From Micromonospora deserti (GTDB taxonomy: Bacteria > Actinomycetota > Actinomycetes > Mycobacteriales > Micromonosporaceae), in contig NZ_POUB01000013.1 of the NCBI RefSeq assembly GCF_003236335.1, forward strand, positions 1-56,932: DNA of 56,932 bases. The letters are read 5' to 3'. The position numbers and the translations under genes were made by a program. Below, piece by piece: positions 26,944 to 36,100 of this stretch (the stretch's first letter is position 1; each line of letters begins with the position of its first letter). The notes under the pieces are model-generated. The model did not search any database and was not told the DNA's origin. It was given only the letters and a program-made list of their open reading frames with translations.

Positions 26944-26959
26944 TGTGAACGCGGTCACG
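26944..26959 (-). promoter_or_regulatory. CRP-like operator upstream of the DUF3311-mctP operon
   Basis: TGTGA-N6-TCACG at 26944-26959 matches 9 of the 10 fixed positions of the actinobacterial CRP consensus TGTGA-N6-TCACA. It is centred about 64 bases before the DUF3311 start, a position from which activation of a carboxylate transporter by cAMP-CRP would make sense. Inference from sequence only. Confidence 0.5.
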
Positions 26960-27091
26960 TTCGGCCGGCAAAGACCGATGCGCCGAACGGCCGCCCACCT
27001 GCGCCGAGCGGCACCCGACCACGCGCACGCGGAAGGGAGACACGGACAACACGGTCATTCTTCGTGGACCGGCCACCCGGTACGGGACAGA

Positions 27092-28315
27092 TCAAAGGCC
27101 GGTGAGGTGGGCGGTGTCGTTGACCGAGCGGACCGCGACACCGCCGTCGGGCCACAGGTCCACCACGGAGATGCCGGCCGCGTCCAGGAAGAGCCGGTGC
27201 AGGAGGCCGTCGCCGGCGGCGAGGGCGTCGCGCAGCATCAGCTTGATCGGCGACACGTGCGAGACCACCACGACGGTCTCCCCCGGGTACGCCTCGCGCA
27301 GCCCGGCCACCGCCCGGCGGCTGCGCTCGGCCACCTCGGCGAACGACTCGCCGTCGGGCGGGGCGACCCGGGTGGAGGCGAGCCAGGCGTCCATCTCGCC
27401 CGCCCACCGCTCGCGGACCTCGGCGAACGTACGCCCCTCCCAGGCCCCGAAGTCGCACTCGATGAGGTCGTCGTCGCGGCGCACCGGCACGTCGCCGAGC
27501 GCCCCGGCGATCGCCTCCGCGGTCGCCGTACAGCGGGCCAGCGGGGAGCTGACCACGGCCGCGACGGCCGGGGCCAGCGCGGCCACCCGGGCGCCGGTGG
27601 CCCGGGCCTGGGCCCGGCCGCGCTCCGACAGTGGCACGTCGCCGCGGCCGGAGTAGCGCCGCTGCTCGGTGTACTCCGTCTCGCCGTGCCGGACCAGGAT
27701 CAGCCGGGTCGCGGTGAAGCTCGGCCGGGGCTCCCAGGAGGCGGGCGCCGTCGCCGGGTCGGTGCCGGTGGTGCGCTCGGTCGCCGCGCGGACGACCGCC
27801 TCGCGGGCCTGCGCCTGGGCCGCCGGGTCGGGGCCGGCCACCTGGCGCGGGGGCTCCACCACCCGGGGCGGCTCCACGGCGGCCCGGGCCGCCGGGGCCT
27901 TACCGGCGGCGACGTCCATCGCCGCGTTCGCGAGGGCGTCGGCGTGCCGGTTGCGTTCCCGCGGGATCCAGCTGAACCGGACCGCGGCGAAGCGCGCCAC
28001 CAGCCCGGCCGCCTGCGCGGCGAGGGGCCGCAACCCCGGGTGCTTGATCTGCCAGCGGCCGCACATCTGCTCGACCACCAGCTTGGAGTCCAACCGGGCC
28101 TCGACCTCGGACGCGCCCAGCTCGGCGGCGGCCTCCAGCCCGGCGATCAGCCCCCGGTACTCGGCGATGTTGTTGGTGGCCACCCCGATCGACTCGGAGC
28201 GTTCGGCGAGCACCTCGCCGGTCTCCGGGTCGCGGACCACCGCGCCGTAGCCGGCTGGGCCCGGGTTGCCCCGGGACCCGCCGTCGGCCTCGACGACGAC
28301 CACGCGCGGCGCCAT
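27092..28315 (-). CDS. bifunctional RNase H / histidine phosphatase
   Basis: The 407-aa protein has an N-terminal RNase H1-type domain (residues 1 to about 135) with its acidic residues in VVEADGGSRGNPGPAGYGAV, NNIAEYRGLIAGL, ARLDSKLVVEQ and NRHADALANAA. An Ala/Pro/Arg linker (about 140-195) follows, then a C-terminal phosphoglycerate-mutase-like phosphatase (TRLILVRHGETEYTEQRRYS, catalytic His in RHG; VVVVSHVSPIKLMLRDAL). M. tuberculosis Rv2228c has this same fusion and removes RNA from hybrids; its phosphatase half acts on alpha-ribazole phosphate. The stop of the zinc-ribbon gene is 3 bases upstream of its start. Confidence 0.95.
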   Translation of the reverse strand: MAPRVVVVEADGGSRGNPGPAGYGAVVRDPETGEVLAERSESIGVATNNIAEYRGLIAGLEAAAELGASEVEARLDSKLVVEQMCGRWQIKHPGLRPLAAQAAGLVARFAAVRFSWIPRERNRHADALANAAMDVAAGKAPAARAAVEPPRVVEPPRQVAGPDPAAQAQAREAVVRAATERTTGTDPATAPASWEPRPSFTATRLILVRHGETEYTEQRRYSGRGDVPLSERGRAQARATGARVAALAPAVAAVVSSPLARCTATAEAIAGALGDVPVRRDDDLIECDFGAWEGRTFAEVRERWAGEMDAWLASTRVAPPDGESFAEVAERSRRAVAGLREAYPGETVVVVSHVSPIKLMLRDALAAGDGLLHRLFLDAAGISVVDLWPDGGVAVRSVNDTAHLTGL

Positions 28316-28318
28316 CGG

Positions 28319-29056
28319 CTACAGGCCGGACTCGTTGGTCCGCACCATGATCCGGCGGCACTCCTCGCAGCGGACCACCTCGTCGGGCGCCGCCTTGCGG
28401 ATCCGGGCCAGGTCGGCGCCGGAGAGTTCCAGCCGGCAGCCGCCGCACCGGCTGGCGGTGAGCAGCGCCGCGCCGAGCCCGCTCTCCTCGCGGATCCGGT
28501 CGTAGAGGGAGACCAGGTCCGCCGGGAGGTCGGCGGCGAGCGGCCGGCGGGCGCTCCGCTTGAACTCCTCCTCCTTGCCGATCTCGGCCAGGGCGTCGTC
28601 GCGGCGCCGCTCGGTGGCCGCCCGCTTCTCCCGGGCCTCGGCCAGCCGGCGCTCGACCCCGTCCAGCGCGGCCTGCGCGGTCTCCCGCTGCTCCATCAGC
28701 TCCAGCTCGGCGTCCTCCAGGTCGCCCTGGCGGCGGTTGAGCGAGACCAGTTCGTGCTGCAACGCCTCCAGCTCCCGGGCCGGGCCGGTGCCGGCGGCGA
28801 GCCGGGCCTCGTCCTTGCTCTTGCGGGCCCGGACCTGGTCGATGTCCTTCTCCAGCCGGGCGATGTCCCGGTCCAGATCGTCGACCGCCACCTGGGCGCG
28901 TACCCGCTCGTCCTCCAGCGCGGACAGCTCCCGGGCCAGCGCCTCCAGCTCGGCCCGCTCGGGCAGCGCACGGCGGCGGTGGGCGAGCTGGGCGAGGGCG
29001 GTGTCGATCGCCTGGAGGTCGAGCAGGCGGCGCTGGACCTGCGGGTCAGCCTTCAC
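28319..29056 (-). CDS. coiled-coil protein with C-terminal zinc ribbon (DUF164/CT398-like)
   Basis: The 245-aa protein starts KADPQVQRRLLDLQAIDTAL and is a long coiled coil rich in Glu/Arg/Ala to about residue 180, followed by a zinc ribbon with CGGC and CEEC pairs (ASRCGGCRLELSGADLARI, then VVRCEECRRIMVR). Family members bind partner proteins, in the CT398 case export and sigma-54 factors; here the conserved neighbour is Nif3. GTG 29056 is chosen because AAGGAG lies 8 bases upstream. It overlaps the end of the Nif3 gene by 11 bases, a sign of tight coupling. Confidence 0.9.
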   Translation of the reverse strand: MKADPQVQRRLLDLQAIDTALAQLAHRRRALPERAELEALARELSALEDERVRAQVAVDDLDRDIARLEKDIDQVRARKSKDEARLAAGTGPARELEALQHELVSLNRRQGDLEDAELELMEQRETAQAALDGVERRLAEAREKRAATERRRDDALAEIGKEEEFKRSARRPLAADLPADLVSLYDRIREESGLGAALLTASRCGGCRLELSGADLARIRKAAPDEVVRCEECRRIMVRTNESGL

Positions 29057-29918
29057 GTCGGGGCTCCTTGTCGTCCGCTGCCGGCGAGGCGGCGTGTACG
29101 GTCCACGGATCGGTGTCCAGGTCGGACACGAGGGTCTCGACACCGGGCGCCTCCCGCAGGTGGGCGGCCAGATCGTCCAGCCAGGGTCGCTCGGTCGCCC
29201 AGTGGGCAGCGTCGAGCAGGGCGGGGCCGTCGGCGGCGAGGTGCTCGCCGGCCGGGTGGTGGCGCAGGTCGGCGGTGAGGTAGGCGTCCGCGCCGGCCGC
29301 GGTCGCGTCGGCGAGGAAGCCGTCCCCCGATCCGCCGCTGACCGCGAGGGTACGCACTGTACGCCGGGGATCGCCGGCGGCGCGGACCCCCCACGCCGTG
29401 GGGGGCAGCACGGCGGCGGCGTGCCGGGCCAGCTCGGCGAGGGTCATCGGCTCAGGCAGCTCACCGATCCGGCCGATGCCCCGGCCGGCGCCGTGCGCCG
29501 CCGACCCGGGCGCGGGCCGGTGCAGCGGGCGCAGCCCGGCCAGCCCGAACCGGGCGGCGAGGGCGTCGGAGACGCCGGGGTCGGCCACGTCGGCGTTGGT
29601 GTGCGCGACGTAGAGCGCCACATCGGCCTTGATCAGCTGGTGGACGATCCGCCCCTTGTACGTCGTCGGGGCCACCGAGGAGACCCCGCGCAGCAGCAGC
29701 GGGTGGTGGGCGACGATCATGTCGACGCCGGCGGCGAGGGCCTCGACGACCGTCCCGGGCACCACGTCGACCACGCAGAGGACCCGGCGTACCGGCGCGC
29801 GCGGCTCGCCGAGTACCAGCCCGACCCGGTCCCACTGCTCCGCCCAGGCCGGCGGGTAGCGCCGCTCCAGCTCGGCCACCACGTCGGCGACGGTCGGCAG
29901 AACTGCGCTTGTGCTCAC
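29046..29918 (-). CDS. Nif3-like dinuclear metal centre protein
   Basis: The 290-aa protein carries the Nif3 metal ligands: IVAHHPLLLRGVSSV, YVAHTNADVADPGVSDALAA, and the C-terminal LLDAAHWATERPWLDDLAAH with His and Glu. It also has LTADLRHHPAGEHL. Nif3 proteins form toroidal hexamers with a two-metal site; a GTP cyclohydrolase-like or DNA-related role has been proposed but the true reaction is unsettled. Start is GTG 29918. It lies first in a cluster (Nif3, zinc ribbon, RNase H/phosphatase) whose order is conserved in M. tuberculosis. Confidence 0.94.
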   Translation of the reverse strand: MSTSAVLPTVADVVAELERRYPPAWAEQWDRVGLVLGEPRAPVRRVLCVVDVVPGTVVEALAAGVDMIVAHHPLLLRGVSSVAPTTYKGRIVHQLIKADVALYVAHTNADVADPGVSDALAARFGLAGLRPLHRPAPGSAAHGAGRGIGRIGELPEPMTLAELARHAAAVLPPTAWGVRAAGDPRRTVRTLAVSGGSGDGFLADATAAGADAYLTADLRHHPAGEHLAADGPALLDAAHWATERPWLDDLAAHLREAPGVETLVSDLDTDPWTVHAASPAADDKEPRREG

Positions 29919-30030
29919 GGCGGGCCAGCTTACCGGCGCGGGCCGTGGCCGGGGGCGTCGCCACCCGAAGCCGCGGCGCCACCGTCGGTTCGCCGTCGCC
30001 CCCGCAGCGGCGTTCCGCGGGGGGCGGTGC

Positions 30031-30612
30031 TCAGGCCGCGGCGGGGCCGACCGGGCAGAGCCGGTCCCGTACCGCGGCCAGGCCGATCCCCCACGGGAAG
30101 GTGTGCAGGTGGCGCTCGCCGGTGCCGGGCGGGTGCAGCGGCACGACGTGGTCGCCGAAGAGCACGGTCACCCCCCACTCGACCAGCCGGGCCAGCCCTG
30201 CCCGGAAGGCCGGGTGGGCGGCCATCGCCACGTTGGTGTACGGCACCGCCACCAGCGGCACGCCCATGCCCTGCGCCTCCACCAACAGGCCCAGGGCGAG
30301 TGTGTCGGTGATCCCGGCCGCCCACTTGTTGACCGTGTTGACGGTCGCCGGGCAGACGATCATGGCATCGGCCGGCGGCAGCACGTCCGGGTCGCCCGGG
30401 TTCTTGTAGTGCGTGCGCACCGGGTGGCCGGTCTGGCGGGCCAGCGCGGTGCGGTCGACGAACTTGGCGCCGTCCGGCGTGGTGACCACGCAGACCTGCC
30501 AGCCGTCCTGCTGGGCCAGTTCGACGAGCCGGCCGACGTGGCGGGCCAGCGGCGAACCACAGGCGATCACGTAGAGCACCTCACGGCGCTCGTTCGGGTG
30601 CGGGCCGGTCAT
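30031..30612 (-). CDS. flavoprotein of the phosphopantothenoylcysteine decarboxylase superfamily
   Basis: A 193-aa protein with the flavoprotein fold: VLYVIACGSPLARHVGRLVE at the start, CVVTTPDGAKFVDRTALARQ, and the FMN-binding PADAMIVCPATVNTVNKWAA with GITDTLALGLL. The family includes PPC decarboxylases and lantibiotic decarboxylases such as EpiD. No partner CoaB domain is present, so it is not the CoaBC fusion; the substrate is unknown. It is 16 bases downstream of the XRE-TPR gene on the same strand, and could be in its operon. Confidence 0.88.
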   Translation of the reverse strand: MTGPHPNERREVLYVIACGSPLARHVGRLVELAQQDGWQVCVVTTPDGAKFVDRTALARQTGHPVRTHYKNPGDPDVLPPADAMIVCPATVNTVNKWAAGITDTLALGLLVEAQGMGVPLVAVPYTNVAMAAHPAFRAGLARLVEWGVTVLFGDHVVPLHPPGTGERHLHTFPWGIGLAAVRDRLCPVGPAAA

Positions 30613-30628
30613 CAGGCCGACTCCGCGC

Positions 30629-31858
30629 TCATACCCCTACTCCCATGTGCTCAGCCAACTCCGCGATCGGAGAAGGCGGCGCACCACGTGTGCGACGCAG
30701 GATGTCGGACATCACCTCGTGGGCGATCGGCCGGCAACGGATCTCCGACGGGGCCAGCCGGTCGCCGCGTAGCAGCATCTCACCGGCGTTGGCCACGTCG
30801 CCGATCTGGGCGAAGCCCCGTGCGATGTCGAGCAGGTGGTGGGCCCGCCGCTCGGGCAGCAACGCGTTGAACGACGGCTCCTGGATGCACTGCTGGTGGA
30901 CCTCCACCGCCCGGCCGCCGTCGCCCAGCTCGACCGCCGCGGCCGCCCGGTGCAACTCCAGGTTGGTCGGGCCGAACGAGGTCCAGTAGTGGTTCTGGTC
31001 GCCGCCGAGCAGGATGGCCGCCTCCTGGGCACCGTTGATGAGGTCGTCCACGGTGGCCGAGTCGCCGATCCGGGCGGCGGCCATCGCGCCCTGCAACAGC
31101 AGCATCCCGTACACCGACAGGCGCGCCGGCGAGGCGTCGTTGCCACCCCCGGGGGCGAGCCGGTTGGCGATGGTGACGTTCAGTTCGAGGGCGGGGCGGG
31201 CCCGGCCCATCGCGACCAGGGCGTTGCAGACCCGGGTGGTGGCGATGCCGGCGAGCAGCGGGTCGTCGGCGCGCTGGGCGACGGCCATCGACCGGTCGGC
31301 GGCCAGCCAGGCCAGGTCGCACTCGCCCAGCTTGCGCAGCACCGAGGAGGCGATCTGGTAGACCTGCCCGAGCAGGTGGGCCGCCTCGCGGGCCTGGTCG
31401 CCGCGGTAGCCGGCGTCGGCGGCCTGCGCGTCCCGCAGCAGCTTGGGCAGGGCCCGGGTGAGCATGCCGTAGCGGCCGTACTGGTAGGTGAGCCAGGCGT
31501 GGTTGACGGCCTTGCGCATGTCGGTCAGCGGGGGCGGGTACGGCGCCGCGTCGAAGTAGGCGCTCATCGAGTCGTACCGCTCCAGGGCGGCCCGGATCTC
31601 CTGGACCTCGACCTGGTCGATGCAGTTCAACGCGTCGGTACGCCGCTCCGGGTCCTTGCCGAGCAGCAGTTGCACGTCGACCTGGAGGATGTCGGCGATC
31701 TCGTAGACGACGGAGAACTTGTCCAGCCGGCGCACCCCGCGCTCGACCTTGTCCACCCAGCTCTTCGACTTGCCCAACCGGTCCGCGAAGACCTGCTGCG
31801 ACATCTTGCGCCGCCCGCGCCAGTAGGCGACCCGCCGCCCAATGGGTAACTCGTCCAT
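30629..31858 (-). CDS. XRE-family regulator with TPR-like C-terminal region
   Basis: The 409-aa protein has an N-terminal XRE helix-turn-helix (about residues 8-65; VAYWRGRRKMSQQVFADRLG and SKSWVDKVERGVRRLDKFSV) followed by a long all-helical region resembling tetratricopeptide repeats (LLGQVYQIASSVLRKLGECD and RAHHLLDIARGFAQIGDVAN). This is a common actinomycete layout in regulators that may sense peptides or protein partners. Its start lies opposite the Prim-Pol-fold gene across a 249-base gap. ATG 31858 has GGGAGG nearby. The pair with Prim-Pol looks conserved in actinomycetes. Confidence 0.9.
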   Translation of the reverse strand: MDELPIGRRVAYWRGRRKMSQQVFADRLGKSKSWVDKVERGVRRLDKFSVVYEIADILQVDVQLLLGKDPERRTDALNCIDQVEVQEIRAALERYDSMSAYFDAAPYPPPLTDMRKAVNHAWLTYQYGRYGMLTRALPKLLRDAQAADAGYRGDQAREAAHLLGQVYQIASSVLRKLGECDLAWLAADRSMAVAQRADDPLLAGIATTRVCNALVAMGRARPALELNVTIANRLAPGGGNDASPARLSVYGMLLLQGAMAAARIGDSATVDDLINGAQEAAILLGGDQNHYWTSFGPTNLELHRAAAAVELGDGGRAVEVHQQCIQEPSFNALLPERRAHHLLDIARGFAQIGDVANAGEMLLRGDRLAPSEIRCRPIAHEVMSDILRRTRGAPPSPIAELAEHMGVGV

Positions 31859-31959
31859 CTCCCCATCCCTCCCCTGGGCTGGCGCCCCGACCGGGCGGCC
31901 GAAGCGGTCGGCGCGGACGCGGCACTCCCGCGGTCTCAGGTTTTCGCTGGTCGCACAGC

Positions 31960-31978
31960 CTGTACGTCAGCCATACAG
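31960..31978. promoter_or_regulatory. short inverted repeat in the XRE/Prim-Pol divergent promoter region
   Basis: CTGTA (31960-31964) and TACAG (31974-31978) form a perfect 5-base inverted repeat with 9-base spacing, roughly 100 bases upstream of the XRE-TPR start. It could be an operator for the XRE protein. The two nearby GTTTTCG copies are another weak repeat. Very tentative. Confidence 0.25.
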
Positions 31979-32107
31979 CCAGTTCTCGTAGTTTTCGTGC
32001 AAGTTGCATCAGCCGTTCGTCAACTCAACGATCGCGGGTTACGGCAGTGACGGTGCTCGACATGGGACCTGGGCGCCGACCGGGTCCGGCGAGGGGAGAT
32101 GGCACAC

Positions 32108-32779
32108 ATGTGGGGGAATGTCGGACCGCGCGTCGCGCAACTGTCGCCATTGGAGCGGGTGCGGCTGCGCCGGGTCGCCGTGCGGTACGCGGTGCACGGC
32201 TGGGCGGTCACCCCGGGCGCGTGCCTCGCCCGCAGCCGCTTCGTCTGCGGCCGGGCCGGCTGCCCGACGGTCGGCTGCCACCCCGCACTGGAGAACTGGG
32301 AGCACGCGGCGAGCGCCGACCCGGCCCGGGTGGCCACCTGGTGGCGGACTCGGCCGCACGGCGTGCTGCTGCCCACCGGCCGGGCGTTCGACGTGCTGGA
32401 AGTGCCCGCGCACCTCGGCCGGCAGGTCCTGGACGCGGTGGGGACCCACCCCGCGGGCGTCGGCGTACGCGGGCCCGTGCTGGTTACCCCGACCGGACGC
32501 TGGATGTTCCTGGTCCGCCCGGGCGACCCGCTCCGGCCCGAACTGGACCACTGCTTTCACGTGGTCCGGCACGGTCCCGGCTCGTGGATCCCGGCGCCCC
32601 CAACCCGGCTGCCCGAAGGCACGGTCCGCTGGGCGGTCGCCCCCGAGCAGGCCCGCTGGCAGCTGCCCGACTCCTACCTGGTGCAGAACACGCTGATCGA
32701 CGCGCTGCGGGACAGCGGGGTGACCCTCACCTCCGACCTGCTCCCCGGGCACCTGCCGCTGCCCCGCCGGGGGATGTGA
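32108..32779 (+). CDS. Prim-Pol (bifunctional DNA primase/polymerase N-terminal)-like protein
   Basis: A 223-aa protein resembling PF09250: a cysteine loop FVCGRAGCPTVGCHPALENW with RVATWWRTRPHGVLLPTG, then FDVLEVPAHLGRQVLDAVG, and PVLVTPTGRWMFLVRPGD. In active enzymes the VLD(V)D position supplies metal-binding acids; here it is VLEVP (Glu98, Pro100), so the catalytic pair seems lost. The start ATG 32108 is preferred over 32099 because GAGGGGAG (32091-32098) is 9 bases upstream of the former and directly abuts the latter. It is divergent from the XRE-TPR regulator, which is a hint of a regulatory or DNA-binding, not primase, role. Confidence 0.8.
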   Translation: MWGNVGPRVAQLSPLERVRLRRVAVRYAVHGWAVTPGACLARSRFVCGRAGCPTVGCHPALENWEHAASADPARVATWWRTRPHGVLLPTGRAFDVLEVPAHLGRQVLDAVGTHPAGVGVRGPVLVTPTGRWMFLVRPGDPLRPELDHCFHVVRHGPGSWIPAPPTRLPEGTVRWAVAPEQARWQLPDSYLVQNTLIDALRDSGVTLTSDLLPGHLPLPRRGM

Positions 32780-32858
32780 GTCGCGGGGCAGCGACGCCCG
32801 GCGGTGGCTGCTCGTTGAGCAGACCGAGAGCGCGCAGGGCGCCAGGAGCGGGGGTTCC

Positions 32859-33020
32859 ATGTCCACCGACGACACCACGCGCCAGCCAGACGGCGCCGAG
32901 CCGCCCCGGCAGGGCAGGCCGCGACACCGCTGGGCCGGCACCCGACCGGCCGGTTCCCGCCCGGGCCGGCCCCGGCCCGCCGGCTCCCGCCCCGCCGGCA
33001 CCCACCGGTCGATCCGGTGA
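32859..33020 (+). CDS. possible 53-aa Arg/Pro/Gly-rich protein
   Basis: An ATG at 32859, preceded by a GGAGCGGGGG purine run, opens a 53-codon frame: MSTDDTTRQPDGAEPPRQGR followed by an Arg/Pro/Gly-rich tail containing AGSRPGRPRPAGSRPAG. It is basic and low-complexity and has no known family. It is 79 bases downstream of the Prim-Pol gene on the same strand. It may be a real small gene or a chance frame in GC-rich sequence; the ribosome site and ATG tip me slightly toward listing it. Confidence 0.3.
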   Translation: MSTDDTTRQPDGAEPPRQGRPRHRWAGTRPAGSRPGRPRPAGSRPAGTHRSIR

Positions 33021-33035
33021 CCCCGCCGGACCGGG

Positions 33036-33131
33036 TCAACCGAGCGCGAGCCGGGTGGCGTTACCGACCGGCTCGCCGCCCTCGACGGTGACGAGCCGGC
33101 CGCCGTCCGGGTCTACGACGCCGAACATCAT
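33036..33131 (-). pseudogene. possible 31-codon remnant at the island's left edge
   Basis: The minus strand encodes MMFGVVDPDGGRLVTVEGGE and then PVGNATRLALG before a stop. It looks like the end of a larger protein whose front part is missing, because the segment has a normal globular composition and no ribosome site. It ends exactly where the sequence composition drops at about 33132. I do not recognise the parent family. Confidence 0.3.
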
Positions 33132-33156
33132 GATCAGTTTATGTGCGGCTGCCGTA

Positions 33157-36100
33157 CTACAAGCCCATCGAGAGCAGGGTGGCTTCGAACGCTCGGGCAT
33201 ACAGCCCGGCGCCGGCGATATTCGGGTGAATCGACTGCTGGGAGGGCCGGGGCCCGGGCTTCTCGCCCTCCGTCTTCTCCAGGATGATCCTGTGGATGGC
33301 CTCGGCGGACTCACCGGCCGCCGTGCAGGCACCTCGGTTCAGGAACGCGATCCGCGGGTCGGCCATCTCCGCCGGGATGCCCTCAAGCGTCCTGAGCGAT
33401 CGGGCGATGTCGAGTAGTTCATCGTTCATGAGTGCGACCATGTCGTGGATCCAGGCGATCTCCTCGGGCTCCAGAGTGTTGAGACAGTAGGCGGTGGGGC
33501 TGATTCCGTCGAAGAGACGGGGATAGCCCATCAACACTATCTTCGCTTTCGGGGCCGCCTCGTGGATATTCCGCACGACCTTCCGGACAGACTCCTTCAC
33601 GTCGCCGGATATCCGTTTTCGGGTTGCCGCATCGAGCGGCTCACCATCGTCCTGGTACGTGGTGGCGTGACATTTGGCGTGAGTGATGCAGTGGATGAGG
33701 ACATCCACGAACCGTGCATCGTTGCCGCCGATCGAGAAGGTCACAAGGGTGGTGTTCTCGTCCAGGAATCCCTTGTCGAACTGGGACAGTTCGCGGTGCT
33801 GGCCCTGCCCGTATTCCCCGAACTCGTTTGCGACGCCGGGCGGCAGCATATTTTCGGTCTCCGCGCCCGAGCAGGCGATGAAGTGGAAGTCCATGCTGGC
33901 GTCCCAATCGTCCGCACGGTATCCGATGGAGCGTGCGCTGTCGGACAGCTTGGCCTGGCGTGACCAGGAGTGAAGCGACCGGTGGCAGCCATTCCGGTAG
34001 TCGGGGTTGCCGTCGCCGTTGTCGTTTGTTTCCCGGTAGTAGTCAAGGTGCGGATGTTGGGCGGCGCCCTCCCCGGCGGAGAACGAGTCGCCCATCGCGA
34101 CGATCTGATGCCTGGGCTTGCCCGGCAGCGGCTGAAACGCGACCGCATCGAAGGCCACGTTCTCGCGGGCGCCGCCGATCTGGTCGACGTTTGTCAGGGA
34201 CACCTTCGGCGTGCCGGCGAACTTGAACGCCCCCAGTGGCACCCACGTGTGCGCCTTTGTCTTCTGCGGCACGGCGCGGGTCTTGGTTATCCCGTCGCCC
34301 AGATGCACTGTGTACGGCGCCTGCTGGGTGCGCGCGCCATGGTCGGGCATGTGGACCAGGACCCGCATCCATCCGTTGACCTGCTGGTTTAGCGTCCAGG
34401 TGCCTTCCACCTGCATGACCCGGGCGCGGTCTTCCTCGTGCACCCGATTGTGCGCGAACCAGAAATGCCCGTGGTACCCGCCGCCGATCTGGTGGAAGTC
34501 CACCTTGCTGCGGTAGTAACCCTCCGCGTCGGCGCTGAACCGCAGGCCGAATGTGCCGGCGTTGCTGGTCGCGCGGCTGCAGCCCGGCCGCACGATCGGC
34601 ACCGAGTCAGGCACGTCGTCGATCACGAGTGCGTTCGCGGGTAGCCCGTAGGTCGAACAGGCCGGTGCGTAGTTCTCCACCCCCGGCGGCTCCGGATCGC
34701 CGGGTTTGTATGCGAGCCGCTCCGTTCCACATCCCCCGTAAGAACACAACTTCCAAAAGTTGCTCCAGTGCCACCAGCAGTGGAAGTCCGGATGCAGGCA
34801 CGGTTGGCTGTAGACGGCGTTGCAGTGGTTATCCGTCATTCCGCCGTACTGGCAGAACCTGTCGGGCGGCGGTTTGACGCTGGCTCGATGCCCGTCGGTG
34901 GACCAGGTGGCCCACTTGTAGCCGCCCGAATACGAGCCGTCGAGTTCATACTTGATGATGGGGTGAGCCGCCCAGCCCATCACCTTCTCCGGGTATGGCC
35001 AGTGTTGCGGGTGGCGCGCGTCGTCGTAGTGAGGTTTACCGGTGCCGTCGTCCAAAAACCCCGTCCGGTTGCGGGGGTAGAGTTCTCTGGCCGGGTTGTT
35101 GGTCCAGCCGAGACCCCAGTTACCTTCGCCGTCCGTGCAGTTCGGACCGGGGGTGCACCCCGAGGTGTTCCCCGTGTTGGCCTGTGGGTTCACGCCCGAG
35201 TTGTAGGCCCAGACGGCGGCGAACCAGTTCTCTATGTACTGCGGGTCGCCGTCGTCGATGACGATTCCGGCATCGTAAAGCTGGTTCCACTTCTTGTGAA
35301 GGATCTGCAGTCCGGCCGCGATGTTGGTCGCGTAGTCCATCGCGATGGCCCGCTTCTCGTTGGCTGTGGGCTTGGCGGCATCACGCCGCATCCCGTCTGT
35401 GACCTGCGCGACGCCGTATCCGCAGTCGGAGCGACTCCAGTCAATCTTGAAGTAGTCGACGCCCGGGTTGGAGTACGTCAGCCCGTAGAAGTTGCCCACG
35501 AGGGGATTCCCCGTCACCCCTGGCAGCGCTCGTCCCGTGGCCTGCCACAGGTTCGACTCCTGGGCAAGGATGCCCAGCATCACCTGCGCCGGAACCCGCC
35601 CTCCGCCCCGCAACGGGGGCGCTTTGAACATCGCCTGCGGCTGCCACGGCCCGGCGACGCCCGACTTCTTCCAGTTGTCCGGCCGGGTGATGTACAGGGC
35701 GTCCTGCACGGCCAGGTTGGCCGCCCACTCCACCTGCTTCCAATGCGGCTGGTACACCTGGGTTCGCGCGTCGTTGCGGGGCACGGCGCAGGTGCGGTCC
35801 TCGTCGACAGGGTTCGTCGCCGACGCGGACTCGGTCGACTCCTGCCCGCCACCGGAGGGCAGCGCGGGACTTGGTGCGGCACCCTGAGCGAGGTATCGAG
35901 CCGGACGCTCGCCGGGGAATACCATGAACCCAACGCTGCGGTCGGTCTCGGTCGCCGTGGCCCTCAACCGCACCGGCATCGCGGCATCGGGTCGCGCCGC
36001 AACCACCCCAGGCTGGGCCCGGTCACCAGGCGCGGGCACCACGTGGTCGAACACCAGCGCGCCGTGGGTGGACACCTCAGCGTCGGCGTTCGCGGGAATC

